64,000 nt of DNA from Rhizobacter koreensis (GCF_013366375.1 NZ_JABWMJ010000016.1:1-64000); one strand, 5' to 3'. Positions 42,903-52,298 are shown, numbered from the stretch's first letter. Made by a program: numbers and translations. The notes: generated by a model not told the origin, from the letters alone.

Positions 42903-43669
42903 CCGTGCGCGTCGAGCGCGAGGGCGCGCTCGCCCTCGTCACCCTGGCCCGGCCCGAGCGCCTGAACGCGCTGACGCCGGAGATGATGGAGCAGCTCGCC
43001 GACGCCACCGTCGCGTTGCAGAAGGACGGCGAGGTGCGCGCCGTGCTGCTGCGCGGCGAGGGCCGCGCGTTCTGCGCCGGGGCCGACGTGGGCACGATGA
43101 AGGGGCTGGACGTGCTGTCGGGCCGCCAGCGCATCCAGCGCGCCCACCGCGTCATCGCCGGACTGGCCAACATGGACAAGCCGGTGATCGCCGCGGTGCG
43201 CGGCGCCACGGTCGGCGTGGGCTGGAGCCTCGCACTCGCGTGCGACCTGATCCTGGCGTCGGAGAACGCCAGCTTCAGTCTCGTGTTCAAGAAGATCGGC
43301 CTCGCGCCGGACGGCGCGGCGGCCTACTTCCTCACCCAGTACATCGGCGTGCTGCGCGCGCGCGAGCTGATGATGAGCGCGCGCGTTGTGCCGGCGGCCG
43401 AAGCGCGCGAACTCGGCATGGTCAACGAGGTGCTCGCCGACGATGCGCTCGACGCCCGCGCGCTCGCGCTGGCGCGCGAACTGGCCGAGTCGGCCACCTT
43501 CGCGCTGGCGATGGGCAAGCGCATGTTCCGCGCCGCGATGCAGCCGAGCCTGGAAGCGTTCCTCGACCTCGAGGCGAATGCGCAGGGGCTCGTGCTGCAG
43601 AGCGACGACCGCAAGGAGGGCGTGGCCGCCTTCCTCGAGAAGCGCAAGCCCAACTTCGTCGGCCATTGA
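42899..43669 (+). CDS. enoyl-CoA hydratase/isomerase, isomerase-like crotonase
   Basis: A 256-residue crotonase: RAFCAGADVGTMKG, RGATVGVGWSLALACD and FSLVFKKIGLAPDGAAAYFL. The VFKKIGLAPDG segment replaces the Glu of hydratases with Lys and gives the Asp-containing PDG loop found in isomerase-type members such as PaaG. A delta-isomerase moving a double bond during degradation of unsaturated chains is plausible. Its ATG overlaps the preceding stop. Confidence 0.87.
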   Translation: MTVRVEREGALALVTLARPERLNALTPEMMEQLADATVALQKDGEVRAVLLRGEGRAFCAGADVGTMKGLDVLSGRQRIQRAHRVIAGLANMDKPVIAAVRGATVGVGWSLALACDLILASENASFSLVFKKIGLAPDGAAAYFLTQYIGVLRARELMMSARVVPAAEARELGMVNEVLADDALDARALALARELAESATFALAMGKRMFRAAMQPSLEAFLDLEANAQGLVLQSDDRKEGVAAFLEKRKPNFVGH

Positions 43670-43688
43670 ACCCAACACCGGATAGACC

Positions 43689-44861
43689 ATGTTCCAGCTC
43701 GACCCCGACCTCGAAGCCTTCCGCCAGGACATCCGCAAGACCGCCGAGCGCGCGTTCGCCGCCAAGGCGGCGTACTGGGACGAGAAGGAAGAATTCCCCG
43801 CCGAGAACCGCGACCTGCTCGCCCGGCTGGGTTACCTCGGCATGGTCATCCCCGAGGCCTATGGCGGCTCGGGCGCGCCGGTGATCCAGGGCACGATCCT
43901 GCTCGAGGAGATCGCGCGCGTGTGCTTCAACACCGCGCTGGTGGCGCAGATCGCGATCAACGGACCCTCGCGCGCGATCGCCGTCATGGCCAGCGACGAG
44001 CAGAAGCAGCGCTGGCTGCCCGGCTGCGTGAGCGGCGAATTCAACTTCGCCATCGGGATCAGCGAGCCGGGCGCGGGCTCGGGCATGACCGACATGGTCA
44101 CCTCGGCCACGCCCGACGGCGACCACATCGTGCTGCACGGCCAGAAGGCCTATTGCACCGGCGGCCACCTCGCCACGCACGTCTTCGTGTTCGCGCGCTG
44201 GGGAAAGACGCAAGGGCCCAAGGGCATTGGCGCGCTGGTCGTCGAGCGCGGCACGCCCGGTTTCGAAGTCGGCCACCCGGAGCGCAAGATGGGCGGCCGA
44301 GGCATGCCCGAGGTCGAGCTGTTCTTCGACCGCTGCCGCGTGCCGCGGGCCAACGTCATCATGGAAGGCGACCCGGGCTCCACGCGCAGCTTCAAGCGCC
44401 TGATGAGCTCGTTCGGCCCCGAGCGCGTGGGCAACGCAGCGATGTGCCTGGGCGTCGCGCAGGCCGCCTACGAGGCGGCGAAGGCGTACTCGCAGCAGCG
44501 TGAGCAGTTCGGCCGCCCGATCTGCGAGTTCCAGGGCCTGCAGTGGAAGGTCGCCGACATGGCCGTGCAGATCCACGCCGCGCGGCTGATGATCTACCGC
44601 GCTGCGACCCACCTCGTCGACGGCTTCCCCGACCCGCTGGAGGCGGCGATGGCCAAGCTCTACGCCAACGAGATGGTCCAGCGCGTCACCAACGAGGCGC
44701 TGCAGATCCACGGCCATGCCGGCTTCACGCGCGCGCTGCCGCTCGAGCGCATGGTGCGCGACTCCCGCGGCTTCGCGCTCGGAGGCGGCACCACCGAGAT
44801 CCTGCGCAACACCATCGCCTCGATGGTGTACGGGCGCGCCTTCGACCAGCGGCGAGGCTGA
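43689..44861 (+). CDS. acyl-CoA dehydrogenase
   Basis: A 390-residue dehydrogenase, GISEPGAGSGMTDM, HGQKAYCTGGHLATH, REQFGRPICEFQGLQWKVADM and HGHAGFTRALPLERMVRD. The C-terminal loop is GGGTTEIL (no Glu), and Glu245 in GPERVGNA is at the isovaleryl-type catalytic position. It is most like its neighbour encoded at 41730, suggesting duplication. Last intact gene of the 31796-44861 operon. Confidence 0.92.
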   Translation: MFQLDPDLEAFRQDIRKTAERAFAAKAAYWDEKEEFPAENRDLLARLGYLGMVIPEAYGGSGAPVIQGTILLEEIARVCFNTALVAQIAINGPSRAIAVMASDEQKQRWLPGCVSGEFNFAIGISEPGAGSGMTDMVTSATPDGDHIVLHGQKAYCTGGHLATHVFVFARWGKTQGPKGIGALVVERGTPGFEVGHPERKMGGRGMPEVELFFDRCRVPRANVIMEGDPGSTRSFKRLMSSFGPERVGNAAMCLGVAQAAYEAAKAYSQQREQFGRPICEFQGLQWKVADMAVQIHAARLMIYRAATHLVDGFPDPLEAAMAKLYANEMVQRVTNEALQIHGHAGFTRALPLERMVRDSRGFALGGGTTEILRNTIASMVYGRAFDQRRG

Positions 44862-45593
44862 ATGCGTGGTGACCATGCACCTGGCACGAACTCGCTGTCG
44901 GCGCCGCGGCCACCAGCGGCCCGGGCGTGCTGAACTGGACTGTGAGCGTGCTGCTGCCGCTGGGGTTCGGGCTGCCGGCGCTCGATGTGCTGGCCGCCTG
45001 CGCCGCGCTCGCCACGCGACGCTCCTGGACCGCGCTGCCGCCGCTGTCGGACGCCGAAGAGGGACCCGCGCCTTGATCAGCAGAGGCGCCATTGCTGTTC
45101 GTGCTCTGCTGGCGGCCGGCATGCCGGTCGCGTCCGCGCTGGCGGTGGCCGGCAGTGTGGGCCCGCTGCGGGTGGCAGGGGTGTCCGGTGACAACCACAA
45201 GCGCTCGCACGCTTCCATGATCGGCGACAATCTCGGCTACTTGGTCGCCAATGACGTGATCAGGGAGAAGCGCTGGCATAGCCTGCCTGCCGGCGCGCAG
45301 GCAGACGGTGCTGACGAAGATGGGCGAGTACATCGTGAGCAGCACCTGCGCGCAGGTCGAGTGCGACGAGGCCGGCGACATCGAGAAGGTCAAGCAGGCG
45401 GGGCTGAAGATGGTCAGGCTGTCGCCGGCCAACAATGCCGCTGCCGCGATGATCGAGTCGGTCAAGGTATGGGCCGACGCGCGGTATCGAGTCGCTCATG
45501 CCCTTCACGGCCGGTCTGACGTGAGACAAGAACCATCGAAACGAGCCGATTCGGCGCCGCGGCGCCGACCGAATCCGAAAGGAGCCTGAACCA
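44862..45593 (+). pseudogene. decayed sequence, fragments of possible transporter genes
   Basis: No intact gene fits these 730 bases. A 63-codon open segment (44885-45073) encodes a hydrophobic stretch (GPGVLNWTVSVLLPLGFGLP) ending in an acidic tail, like the end of a membrane protein. A second segment (about 45073-45280) and a third (45308-45480, EAGDIEKVKQAGLKMVRLSP) are in other frames. The third recalls the C-terminal part of TRAP-type (DctP) binding proteins. None has a proper start, and the frames are broken, so I read this as relics of lost genes. The family assignment is weak. Confidence 0.45.
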
Positions 45594-46673
45594 ATGACCG
45601 ATCCGGTGAACTCCGAGTCCCGAAATGGCAAGCCGCCGCTCGTCTACCCATTCGAAACAGTGCCGGCGACGGGCGAAGCGCTGCAAGTGGCGCCTGGCGT
45701 GATGTGGATGCGCATGCCCATGCCGATGCAGCTCGACCACATCAACTTGTGGGCGCTCGACGACGGCGACGCCTGGGCGGTGGTCGATACCGGCATGCGC
45801 ACCGACGAGACGCTGGCCGCGTGGCGGCAATTGCTCGCCAAGGGCAATGACGGGCGAAGGGTCGGCCGGGTGTTCGCCACGCACATGCATCCCGATCACG
45901 TGGGCATGGCCGGCTGGCTGACGCGCAAGTTCGACTGCCACTTGTGGATGACCAAGACGGAATACCTGAACTGCCGGGTGCTGACCGCGGACACCGGGCG
46001 TGAGGCTCCGCCAGACGCCATCCGGTTCTACCGCCGCGCCGGCTGGCCGGAAGCGGCGATCGAGGACTACCGCGCGCGATTCGGCAAGTTCGGCCAGTTC
46101 ATTCACGCGCTGCCCGACAGCTACCGGCGCATTCGGGACGCTGAGACGGTGCGGATCGGGGCGCATGACTGGCAGGTTGTCGTCGGCACGGGTCATTCGC
46201 CGGAGCATGCCTGCCTGTACTGCCCTGATCTCCGCATCCTGATCAGCGGCGATCAGGTGCTGCCGCGCATCTCGTCGAACGTGTCGGTCCACCCGACCGA
46301 GCCCGATGCCGATCCGCTGAACGACTGGCTGACGTCGATCCAGAAGATCAAGGCCACGGTGCCTGACAACGTGCTGGTGCTGCCGGCGCACAACGAGCCG
46401 TTCCGCGGCTTGCACGCGCGGCTGGACTACCTCGCGCAGGGGCACCATCGATCGCTGGCGCGTTTGCTGAGGACGCTGGACGAACCGAAGCGGGTGATCG
46501 ATGTCTTCGGCGCTCTGTTCGCGCGAGCGATCGACCCCGCTGACGGGAGCATGCAACTCGGGCTGGCCAGCGGCGAGAGCATCGCGAACCTGAACTACCT
46601 GATGAACCTTGGCGAGGTGCGACGCGAGTTCGACGCCGACGGCGTCGCCTGGTACCGCCGCGTGTCCGCTTGA
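45594..46673 (+). CDS. metallo-beta-lactamase fold hydrolase
   Basis: A 359-residue MBL-fold protein. The metal motif HMHPDH (97-102) is complete, followed by GTGHSPEHAC, ISGDQVLPRIS and LPAHNEPF, giving the usual set of zinc ligands. A C-terminal helical region (YLAQGHHRSLARLLRTL) resembles LACTB2/glyoxalase-II-like hydrolases. Likely substrates are thioesters or lactones; in this setting a CoA thioesterase role is plausible. The gene is monocistronic and convergent with the CoA-transferase at 46749. Confidence 0.88.
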   Translation: MTDPVNSESRNGKPPLVYPFETVPATGEALQVAPGVMWMRMPMPMQLDHINLWALDDGDAWAVVDTGMRTDETLAAWRQLLAKGNDGRRVGRVFATHMHPDHVGMAGWLTRKFDCHLWMTKTEYLNCRVLTADTGREAPPDAIRFYRRAGWPEAAIEDYRARFGKFGQFIHALPDSYRRIRDAETVRIGAHDWQVVVGTGHSPEHACLYCPDLRILISGDQVLPRISSNVSVHPTEPDADPLNDWLTSIQKIKATVPDNVLVLPAHNEPFRGLHARLDYLAQGHHRSLARLLRTLDEPKRVIDVFGALFARAIDPADGSMQLGLASGESIANLNYLMNLGEVRREFDADGVAWYRRVSA

Positions 46674-46699
46674 CATCCAGGATGACTGGCCTGCGGCCC

Positions 46700-46719
46700 T
46701 GACGGGCAGCGCCTCGTCA
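46700..46719. terminator. possible hairpin between convergent genes
   Basis: TGACGGGC pairs with GCC-T-CGTCA (one bulged base) around a 3-4 base loop, in the 75-base gap between the hydrolase and the CoA-transferase. No T-run follows; low certainty. Confidence 0.25.
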
Positions 46720-46748
46720 AAGCGGCCCCCGGCCGTGCGCGGTCGCCG

Positions 46749-47963
46749 CTACGCGGGCGGCGGCCTGACCGTGCCATCGCGGTACAGCGCCTCGCGTTCC
46801 GCAGCGTCCAGCCCCAGCTCGGCGAGGATGCCTTCGGCATGCTGGCTCAACCTCGGCGGCAGACTGGCCACGCGCCCCGGCGTGGCACCGAGCTTGACCG
46901 GCACGCCGATGTGCCGATGCCCGTCGGCCTCCACCACCATCTCGCGGTGCGCGGCGTGCGGGTGCGACAGGGCCTGCGCCACGTTGTTCACTACGCCGGC
47001 GGGCACGCCGCGCCGCATCAGCATCTCGCACAGCTCGGCACCCTCGTAGCGCGCCAGCGTGCGTTCGAGCTCGGTACGAAGCGCCTCACGGTGCTCGCGT
47101 CGCGACACGGGATTGGCGAAACGTGGATCTGATGCCAGGTCAGGACGCTGCACACACTCGCACAGGCGATGGAACTGGCCGTCGTTGACGACGCCGAGGA
47201 AGATCGACCCGTCGGCCGCGGTATAGCAGTCGTACGGCACGATGTTCGGATGCGCGCTGCCCATTCGCTGCGGGATGCGCCCGGAGTAGAACCAGTTCGA
47301 CGCGTGCGGGGCCAGCAGCAGTGCGAGGCCGGTGTCGAACAGCGTCGCTTCCACGCGCTGGCCGGCACCGGTGCGTTCACGCGCAGCCAGGGCCAGCAGC
47401 ACGCCGACCATCGCGTTGTAGCCGGTGAGGTAGTCGACTACCGGCACGCCCAGGCGCACCGGGCCCGATTCCGGCGTGCCGTTGATGCTCATCAGCCCGG
47501 AAATCGCCTGCGCCACCGCGTCGTAGCCAGGCAGGCCGCCGAGCGGCCCGTCCGCACCGAAACCGCTGACGCCGCAGTAGATGAGCCACGGGTGGCGCGC
47601 CGCGAGCGTGCTCTCGTAGCCCAGGCCCCACTTCTCCATCGTGCCGGGCAGGAAGTTCTCGATCAGCACATCGGCACCTGCGAGCAGCCGTTCGAGCACG
47701 ACGCAGCCGGCGGGGCGGGACAGATCCAGCGCAATCGAGCGCTTGCCACGGTTCAGGGCCGCGAAGTAGGCGCATTCGCCGCGCTCGTCCAGCGGCGGGC
47801 CGATGCGTCGGGCCTCGTCTCCTTCGGGCGGCTCGACCTTGATCACCTCGGCGCCGTGGTCGGCCAGCATCTGGGCACACAGCGGGCCGGCCAGCACGCG
47901 CGAGAGGTCCAGCACGCGCAGCCCATCCAGCGCACGGGGGCCGGTTTGGCCGATCTCAGCCAT
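46749..47963 (-). CDS. CaiB/BaiF family CoA-transferase
   Basis: A 404-residue class III CoA-transferase: LDGLRVLDLSRVLAGPLCAQMLADHGAEVIKVE, NRGKRSIALDL, GVSGFGADGP and the catalytic Asp148 in PGYDAVAQAISG. It resembles formyl-/succinyl-type members more than the other two in the window. It follows two hotdog genes and two Bug binding protein genes, overlapping the double-hotdog gene by 8 bases, so this operon may import and activate a second acid. Confidence 0.9.
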   Translation of the reverse strand: MAEIGQTGPRALDGLRVLDLSRVLAGPLCAQMLADHGAEVIKVEPPEGDEARRIGPPLDERGECAYFAALNRGKRSIALDLSRPAGCVVLERLLAGADVLIENFLPGTMEKWGLGYESTLAARHPWLIYCGVSGFGADGPLGGLPGYDAVAQAISGLMSINGTPESGPVRLGVPVVDYLTGYNAMVGVLLALAARERTGAGQRVEATLFDTGLALLLAPHASNWFYSGRIPQRMGSAHPNIVPYDCYTAADGSIFLGVVNDGQFHRLCECVQRPDLASDPRFANPVSRREHREALRTELERTLARYEGAELCEMLMRRGVPAGVVNNVAQALSHPHAAHREMVVEADGHRHIGVPVKLGATPGRVASLPPRLSQHAEGILAELGLDAAEREALYRDGTVRPPPA

Positions 47964-48879
47964 GGGCGATCAGGCGCTCTGCCGAGGCCCGGATGTTGGC
48001 AGGGATGGCTACGGACTTGCGCTGCTTCAGATCGAAGAAGAGGGCGGCGACCACGATGCTGGTGTACAGGCCTCCGTCGCTCGAGTCGACCACGTGGTGG
48101 ACGATGTGATAGACCTTCTCGCCGACCGCCAGCACGCCGCTGCGGACCTCCACCGCGCTGCCAGCGCGCAGCGGCCGGTGATAGGCGATGTCGTAGTCCA
48201 GTGCCGCCGAGCCGGTGCCGGAGGCAAACAGCACCTTGCGGTCCAGATGCATCGCCCGGAACAGATGCGTGATGGCATCGTTGAAGCGCGAGATGTGCGC
48301 GCGCGGCGGCGCCACGCCGTCGACATCGCAGTCCCAGGGTTCGACCGAGCCGCGGTAGGTGAGCAGCATTCGCTCGAGCGGTGGCGGTCCTGGCGGCAGT
48401 ATCGCGGCCATCGGCGACGGCGGGGGAATCTCAGGCAGATCGCCGGTGTGCTCGCGGGCGGCCGCCACCACATCGGCCGGCCATGGCAGCGGCGTCTCGC
48501 CGGCGCCCGTCAGACGCAGTCGCGTCTCGAAAGCCGCCGACTCGATACCGGTCTCCAGATTGGTCATCCGGCTGGCGATGTCGAGCGTGCCGTCGTCGTG
48601 CATGGCACGGATGCCCGAGCGGATCGCGTGGATGTCGCCGCCACGCAGTTCACGCTTGAACAGGGTGCGGTCCGTGAGTGGCCGCAAAGCCAAGCGCTCC
48701 CTGCGCAGCCGGCCGGGCGCGAGGCCGATGCGTGCCGCGAGGTGGGCCTGCGCGTCGCTGGCGCGCGCGAGGTAGTGCTGCACGTTCATGTGGCCCCATT
48801 GGTCGCAGTCGGACATGCTCACCGAGCCGAGGCCGGTGACGAAGACGCGTTCACTCATCAGGTGGCCCGGCGCCGTCAT
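47956..48879 (-). CDS. double-hotdog acyl-CoA thioesterase-like protein
   Basis: A 307-residue protein with two hotdog domains. The first carries DCDQWGHMNVQHYLARASDA, the 4-hydroxybenzoyl-CoA thioesterase-type D-x-x-G-H-M-N motif; the second has a degenerate counterpart (DCDVDGVAPPRAHISRFNDA) and HRPLRAGSAVEVRSGV. Likely a thioesterase. ATG 48879 is in a 4-base overlap with the preceding thioesterase gene; 48858 is an alternative start. Confidence 0.82.
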   Translation of the reverse strand: MTAPGHLMSERVFVTGLGSVSMSDCDQWGHMNVQHYLARASDAQAHLAARIGLAPGRLRRERLALRPLTDRTLFKRELRGGDIHAIRSGIRAMHDDGTLDIASRMTNLETGIESAAFETRLRLTGAGETPLPWPADVVAAAREHTGDLPEIPPPSPMAAILPPGPPPLERMLLTYRGSVEPWDCDVDGVAPPRAHISRFNDAITHLFRAMHLDRKVLFASGTGSAALDYDIAYHRPLRAGSAVEVRSGVLAVGEKVYHIVHHVVDSSDGGLYTSIVVAALFFDLKQRKSVAIPANIRASAERLIAHG

Positions 48880-49352
48880 TCGTCGCTCCCGGCGGGCAGC
48901 AGCCGTTGGCGCGCACGCGCTAGCACCTCGGCATCCAGCGCTGTGGAGCGCCGCGCGTCCAGGTCCATCATCACCGTGAAGACCTTGCTCTTCATCGCCG
49001 TTTGGCCTGTCTCGACGTTGGTCAGACGGTGGAAGAAGGTGATCTTGCGCTCGCTGACCTCGAGCACGCCGCTTTCCATGCGAACCAGGTCGCCGGCGAG
49101 CAACTCCTTCAAGTACAGAACCTCCTGCTTCACCGCCGCAGGCGCGCGGCGCCGCTCTCGGATGTAGCCGGGCGTGATGCCGATCGACGCCATCACGTGC
49201 CAGGCCGCATCCGAGACCTTGGCCACGTAGTACTGGACGTTCATGTGGCCCAGCTGATCGCACTCCAGGGGCGACACGCGGCCGAGATGGGTCTCGATGA
49301 ACAGGGGCAGGCTTGCAGCGGTCGGTGGTCGGATTGCGGCCATTCTGTTCAT
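48876..49352 (-). CDS. single-hotdog acyl-CoA thioesterase (4HBT type)
   Basis: A 158-residue protein with ECDQLGHMNVQYYVAKVSDA, the thioesterase active-site motif with the catalytic Asp, then EVLYLKELLAGDLVRMESGV and KSKVFTVMMDLDARRS. It is a shorter relative of the double-hotdog protein encoded downstream. The start at 49352 overlaps the stop of the Bug gene (ATGA); an ATG three codons later is also possible. Confidence 0.84.
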   Translation of the reverse strand: MNRMAAIRPPTAASLPLFIETHLGRVSPLECDQLGHMNVQYYVAKVSDAAWHVMASIGITPGYIRERRRAPAAVKQEVLYLKELLAGDLVRMESGVLEVSERKITFFHRLTNVETGQTAMKSKVFTVMMDLDARRSTALDAEVLARARQRLLPAGSDE

Positions 49353-50320
49353 TCCTCGGCCTTGTAGTTGGATTCCTTGACCACGCGCTTCCACTTGACG
49401 ATCTCGGCGTCGATCGTGCGGGCGAGCTCGGCCGGCGTGCTGCCCACCGGTTCGTAGTTGAGTGTCGCCAGACGCTCGCGCACGTCGGGCAATGCGACGA
49501 TGCGCGCGATCTCCGACGACAGCTTGGCGACGATCTCCGGCGGCGTGCCCGCCGGCGCCAGCACCGCAGCCCAGGAGTCGAGCGCGATGCCCTTGATGCC
49601 GGCTTCTTCGAAGGTGGGCACGTCGGGCAGCAGCGGCGAGCGCTTGTTCATCAGCACGGCCAGCGGACGCACCTTGCCCGACTTGACGTGGGCCATGCCG
49701 ACAAAGGGGTCGACCACCGCGTCCACCTCGCCGCCAACCACCGCGGCCATCTGCGGACCGGTGCCCTTGTACGGCACCATGGTGATGTCTGCGCCGATGG
49801 CCTGCCTGAGCTGCTCGCCGATAAGGCGCAACAGGCTCGTGCCGGCGCCGTAGCTGAAGCGGCCTGGGCGCGTGCGCGCCTCGGCCGCGAACTCCTGCAT
49901 CGTGCGCACCGGCAGGTTCGCGTTGACGAGGAACACGCCACCGAGGTTGGCCACCAGCGACACCGGCGCGAAGTCCTTCACCGGATCGAAGGGCAGCTTG
50001 TACAGCGCGGGGGTCAGCGTCTGCGCGCTGGCCACGGTGAGCAGCAGCGTGTAGCCGTCGGGCGCGGCCTTGGCCACGATGTCGGTGCCGATGATGCCGT
50101 TGGCGCCCGGCCTCGGGTCGACGTTGACGGTCTGCTTGAGCGACTCGGAGAGCTTGGCGCTCAGCAGCCGTGCCACCACGTCGCTGGTGCCGCCGGCGCC
50201 GAAGGGCACGATCATGCGGATCGGCCGCGAGGGATAGGGCTCGGCGGCGTCGGCCAGCAGCGGCAGCAGCAGGGTCGCGCTGAGCAGCAGACGTCGCAGC
50301 GCGGAAGTACGGCGGTTCAT
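49349..50320 (-). CDS. Bug/TctC-family periplasmic solute-binding protein
   Basis: A 323-residue tripartite tricarboxylate transporter-type binding protein with a signal peptide (RRTSALRRLLLSATLLLPLLADAA). Family marks are YPSRPIRMIVPFGAGGTSDVVAR, PGANGIIGTDIVAKAAPDGYTLL and PYKGTGPQMAAVVGGEVDA. ATG 50320 is chosen over one 14 codons upstream because AGGAGCG precedes it and the signal peptide starts there. No TctA/TctB genes are present, as is usual for Bug proteins. The ligand is unknown, probably a carboxylate. Confidence 0.92.
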   Translation of the reverse strand: MNRRTSALRRLLLSATLLLPLLADAAEPYPSRPIRMIVPFGAGGTSDVVARLLSAKLSESLKQTVNVDPRPGANGIIGTDIVAKAAPDGYTLLLTVASAQTLTPALYKLPFDPVKDFAPVSLVANLGGVFLVNANLPVRTMQEFAAEARTRPGRFSYGAGTSLLRLIGEQLRQAIGADITMVPYKGTGPQMAAVVGGEVDAVVDPFVGMAHVKSGKVRPLAVLMNKRSPLLPDVPTFEEAGIKGIALDSWAAVLAPAGTPPEIVAKLSSEIARIVALPDVRERLATLNYEPVGSTPAELARTIDAEIVKWKRVVKESNYKAEE

Positions 50321-50375
50321 CGGGGTTCGCTCCTGGAGAGGGAGTGCAACAGGGTTGTGCAATCGGGATGTGGCC

Positions 50376-51347
50376 TCACTCGGCCTTGATGCCGGCTGCC
50401 CGCACTGTGGCCGCCACGGTGGCCATTTCCGCGCGATGCGTCGCTGCCAGCGCGTCGGCGTCCGCGGTGCGGGGCTCGAAACCGATGCCGCGGATCTTGT
50501 CGGCCGTTGCCGGCAGCCTCAGCACCGCCAGCAACTCTGCCGCCAGGCGTGACGAGATCTCGCGCGGCACGCCCGCCGGCACGAAGAATCCCAACCAGGC
50601 GCTGTACTCGAAGCCCTTGATCCCCGCTTCGGCCACGGTCTCGATGTCGGGGGCCAGGGGCGAGCGCTGGGCGCCGGTCTGTGCCAGAGCGCGCATGCGG
50701 CCGGCCTTGACGTTGGGCATGCTGCTGGACAGCGGCTCGCAGGTGACGTCGAGCTGCCCGCCGATCAGATCGTTGAGTCCCTGCGCGGACGACTTGTAGG
50801 GCACGCGCGTCAAGTCGATTCCGGCGGCGCGCTTGAGCAGTTCGGTACACAGCAGCGCCGAGCTGGTCCCCGATCCATAGTTGAGCTTGCCCGGCGCCGC
50901 CTTGGCCGCGGCCATCAGGTCGCTCATCGACTTGAGCGGCGAGTGGGCCGGTACGACGAAGACAAATGGCGCATCGGCGGCCATCGCGAGCGGCGTGAAG
51001 TCTTCGAGCGGCTTGACCGGAAAGCTCGCATACAGGAACGCGTTGGCGGCCACGGTGGTGTTGGAGCCAAGCAGCAGCGTATACCCATCAGGTGCCGCCT
51101 TGGCCGCAGCGCCGATTCCGAGCACGCCGCCAGCGCCCGCGCGGTTGTCGACCACCACGTTCTGGCCCAGACGCTCACCCAGCGCCTGCGCCACCAGCCG
51201 CGCCAGCGCATCGGTACTGCCGCCCGCGCCCTGAGGCACGATCATTTGCAGCGGCCGCGAAGGCCAGGCCTGAGCCGAAGCCGGCACCGAGGCCATCAGG
51301 CCCGCTGCGGTCAGCAGGCCGATCAGAAGTCGCTTGAGCATTTTCAT
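50376..51347 (-). CDS. Bug/TctC-family periplasmic solute-binding protein
   Basis: A 323-residue Bug protein: signal peptide MKMLKRLLIGLLTAAGLMASVPASAQA, then WPSRPLQMIVPQGAGGSTDALAR, NRAGAGGVLGIGAAAKAAPDGYTLL and PYKSSAQGLNDLIGGQLDV. It is a tandem paralogue of the protein encoded 55 bases downstream. It heads the leftward operon of binding proteins, thioesterases and CoA-transferase. Confidence 0.92.
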   Translation of the reverse strand: MKMLKRLLIGLLTAAGLMASVPASAQAWPSRPLQMIVPQGAGGSTDALARLVAQALGERLGQNVVVDNRAGAGGVLGIGAAAKAAPDGYTLLLGSNTTVAANAFLYASFPVKPLEDFTPLAMAADAPFVFVVPAHSPLKSMSDLMAAAKAAPGKLNYGSGTSSALLCTELLKRAAGIDLTRVPYKSSAQGLNDLIGGQLDVTCEPLSSSMPNVKAGRMRALAQTGAQRSPLAPDIETVAEAGIKGFEYSAWLGFFVPAGVPREISSRLAAELLAVLRLPATADKIRGIGFEPRTADADALAATHRAEMATVAATVRAAGIKAE

Positions 51348-51459
51348 TGCACCCCCGTTGAATGGGTTCTCCTCACATGGCGCCTCGCGCAGGCTTCGAC
51401 GGACTGCCCACGCCGCCCGCCGCGCCTACACTTGCCATGTGCCAATCCAAAGGAACTCC

Positions 51460-52242
51460 ATGACCGCTTCTGCCGTACTCGTCGATCGTCGCGGCTCCGT
51501 CTGCGAGATCACGCTCAACCGCCCCGAGCAGCGCAATGCGATGGCGCCCGAGTTGCTGCAGGCATTCCAGCAGGTCATCGACGAAGTGAAGGGAGACCGT
51601 GCCATCCGCTGTGTCGTGATCACCGGCAGCGAGGCCAACTTCTGTTCGGGCGCGGACTTCCGCAGCGCGTTGCTCGAGCGGGGCAGCGAACTGCCGCATG
51701 AGGCGTCCTACGCGATCTACCGGCCGTTCCTGAGCATCCTTGACGTGCCAGTACCGGTGATTGCGGCGATGAACGGCCACGCCATCGGCGGCGGCTTCGG
51801 GCTCGGCCTGGTGTGCGACATCCGCGTGGCCAACCGCGAGGCGCGCTACGGTGCCAATTTCGCGCGCCTGGGCCTGCATTCGGGCATGGCCATCAGCTAT
51901 CTTCTGCCACGCGTGTGCGGCGTTCCGCGTGCGGCGGAGTTGCTGTTCACCGGGCGCGTGTTTTCGGGCGCCGAGGCCGCTGAGCTGGGAATCGCCAACC
52001 ATGCGGTTGAGCCGGGACAGGTGTTGGCGCGGGCTCGCGAACTGGCCGACGAGATCGCAGCCAATGCACCGGTGGCCGTTCGAATGATGAAGCGCTCGCT
52101 CTACCGTGGCCTCGAATGGGACCCGAGGTCGGCTGGCGAGATCGAGGCGCTGCTGCAGTCGCGCACGCTCGAGATGGCCGATGCCAAGGAAGGCGTTGCG
52201 GCCCTGCTCGAGAAGCGTGCGCCGCGTTTCCGCGGCGTGTAG
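51460..52242 (+). CDS. enoyl-CoA hydratase/isomerase (crotonase) family protein
   Basis: A 260-residue crotonase: NFCSGADFRSALL, NGHAIGGGFGLGLVCDIRVA and GANFARLGLHSGMAISYLLPRVCG. The hydratase Glu position carries a non-acidic residue (NFARLGLHSGM), so isomerase or another crotonase activity is possible. ATG 51460 follows an AAGGA ribosome binding site. It is divergent from the Bug operon and convergent with the CoA-transferase at 52275. Confidence 0.87.
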   Translation: MTASAVLVDRRGSVCEITLNRPEQRNAMAPELLQAFQQVIDEVKGDRAIRCVVITGSEANFCSGADFRSALLERGSELPHEASYAIYRPFLSILDVPVPVIAAMNGHAIGGGFGLGLVCDIRVANREARYGANFARLGLHSGMAISYLLPRVCGVPRAAELLFTGRVFSGAEAAELGIANHAVEPGQVLARARELADEIAANAPVAVRMMKRSLYRGLEWDPRSAGEIEALLQSRTLEMADAKEGVAALLEKRAPRFRGV

Positions 52243-52250
52243 TTCCGCGC

Positions 52251-52298
52251 GCGGCGGGCGACGGGCGATGGCCATCAGCCGCACCCGTCGCCCGCCGC
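52251..52298. terminator. strong bidirectional hairpin between convergent genes
   Basis: GCGGCGGGCGACGGG (52251-52265) is repeated exactly in inverse at 52284-52298, a perfect 15-bp GC-rich stem with an 18-base loop that itself contains the palindrome GATGGCCATC. It overlaps the last codons of the leftward CoA-transferase and starts 8 bases after the crotonase stop, so it can serve both genes. Confidence 0.6.

Noticed and set aside
46749..47963. Assignment of this CoA-transferase as a second alpha-methylacyl-CoA racemase
   Set aside because: It lacks the GHDxNY and VGDFGGG racemase motifs and has the transferase-type PGYDAVAQ segment.
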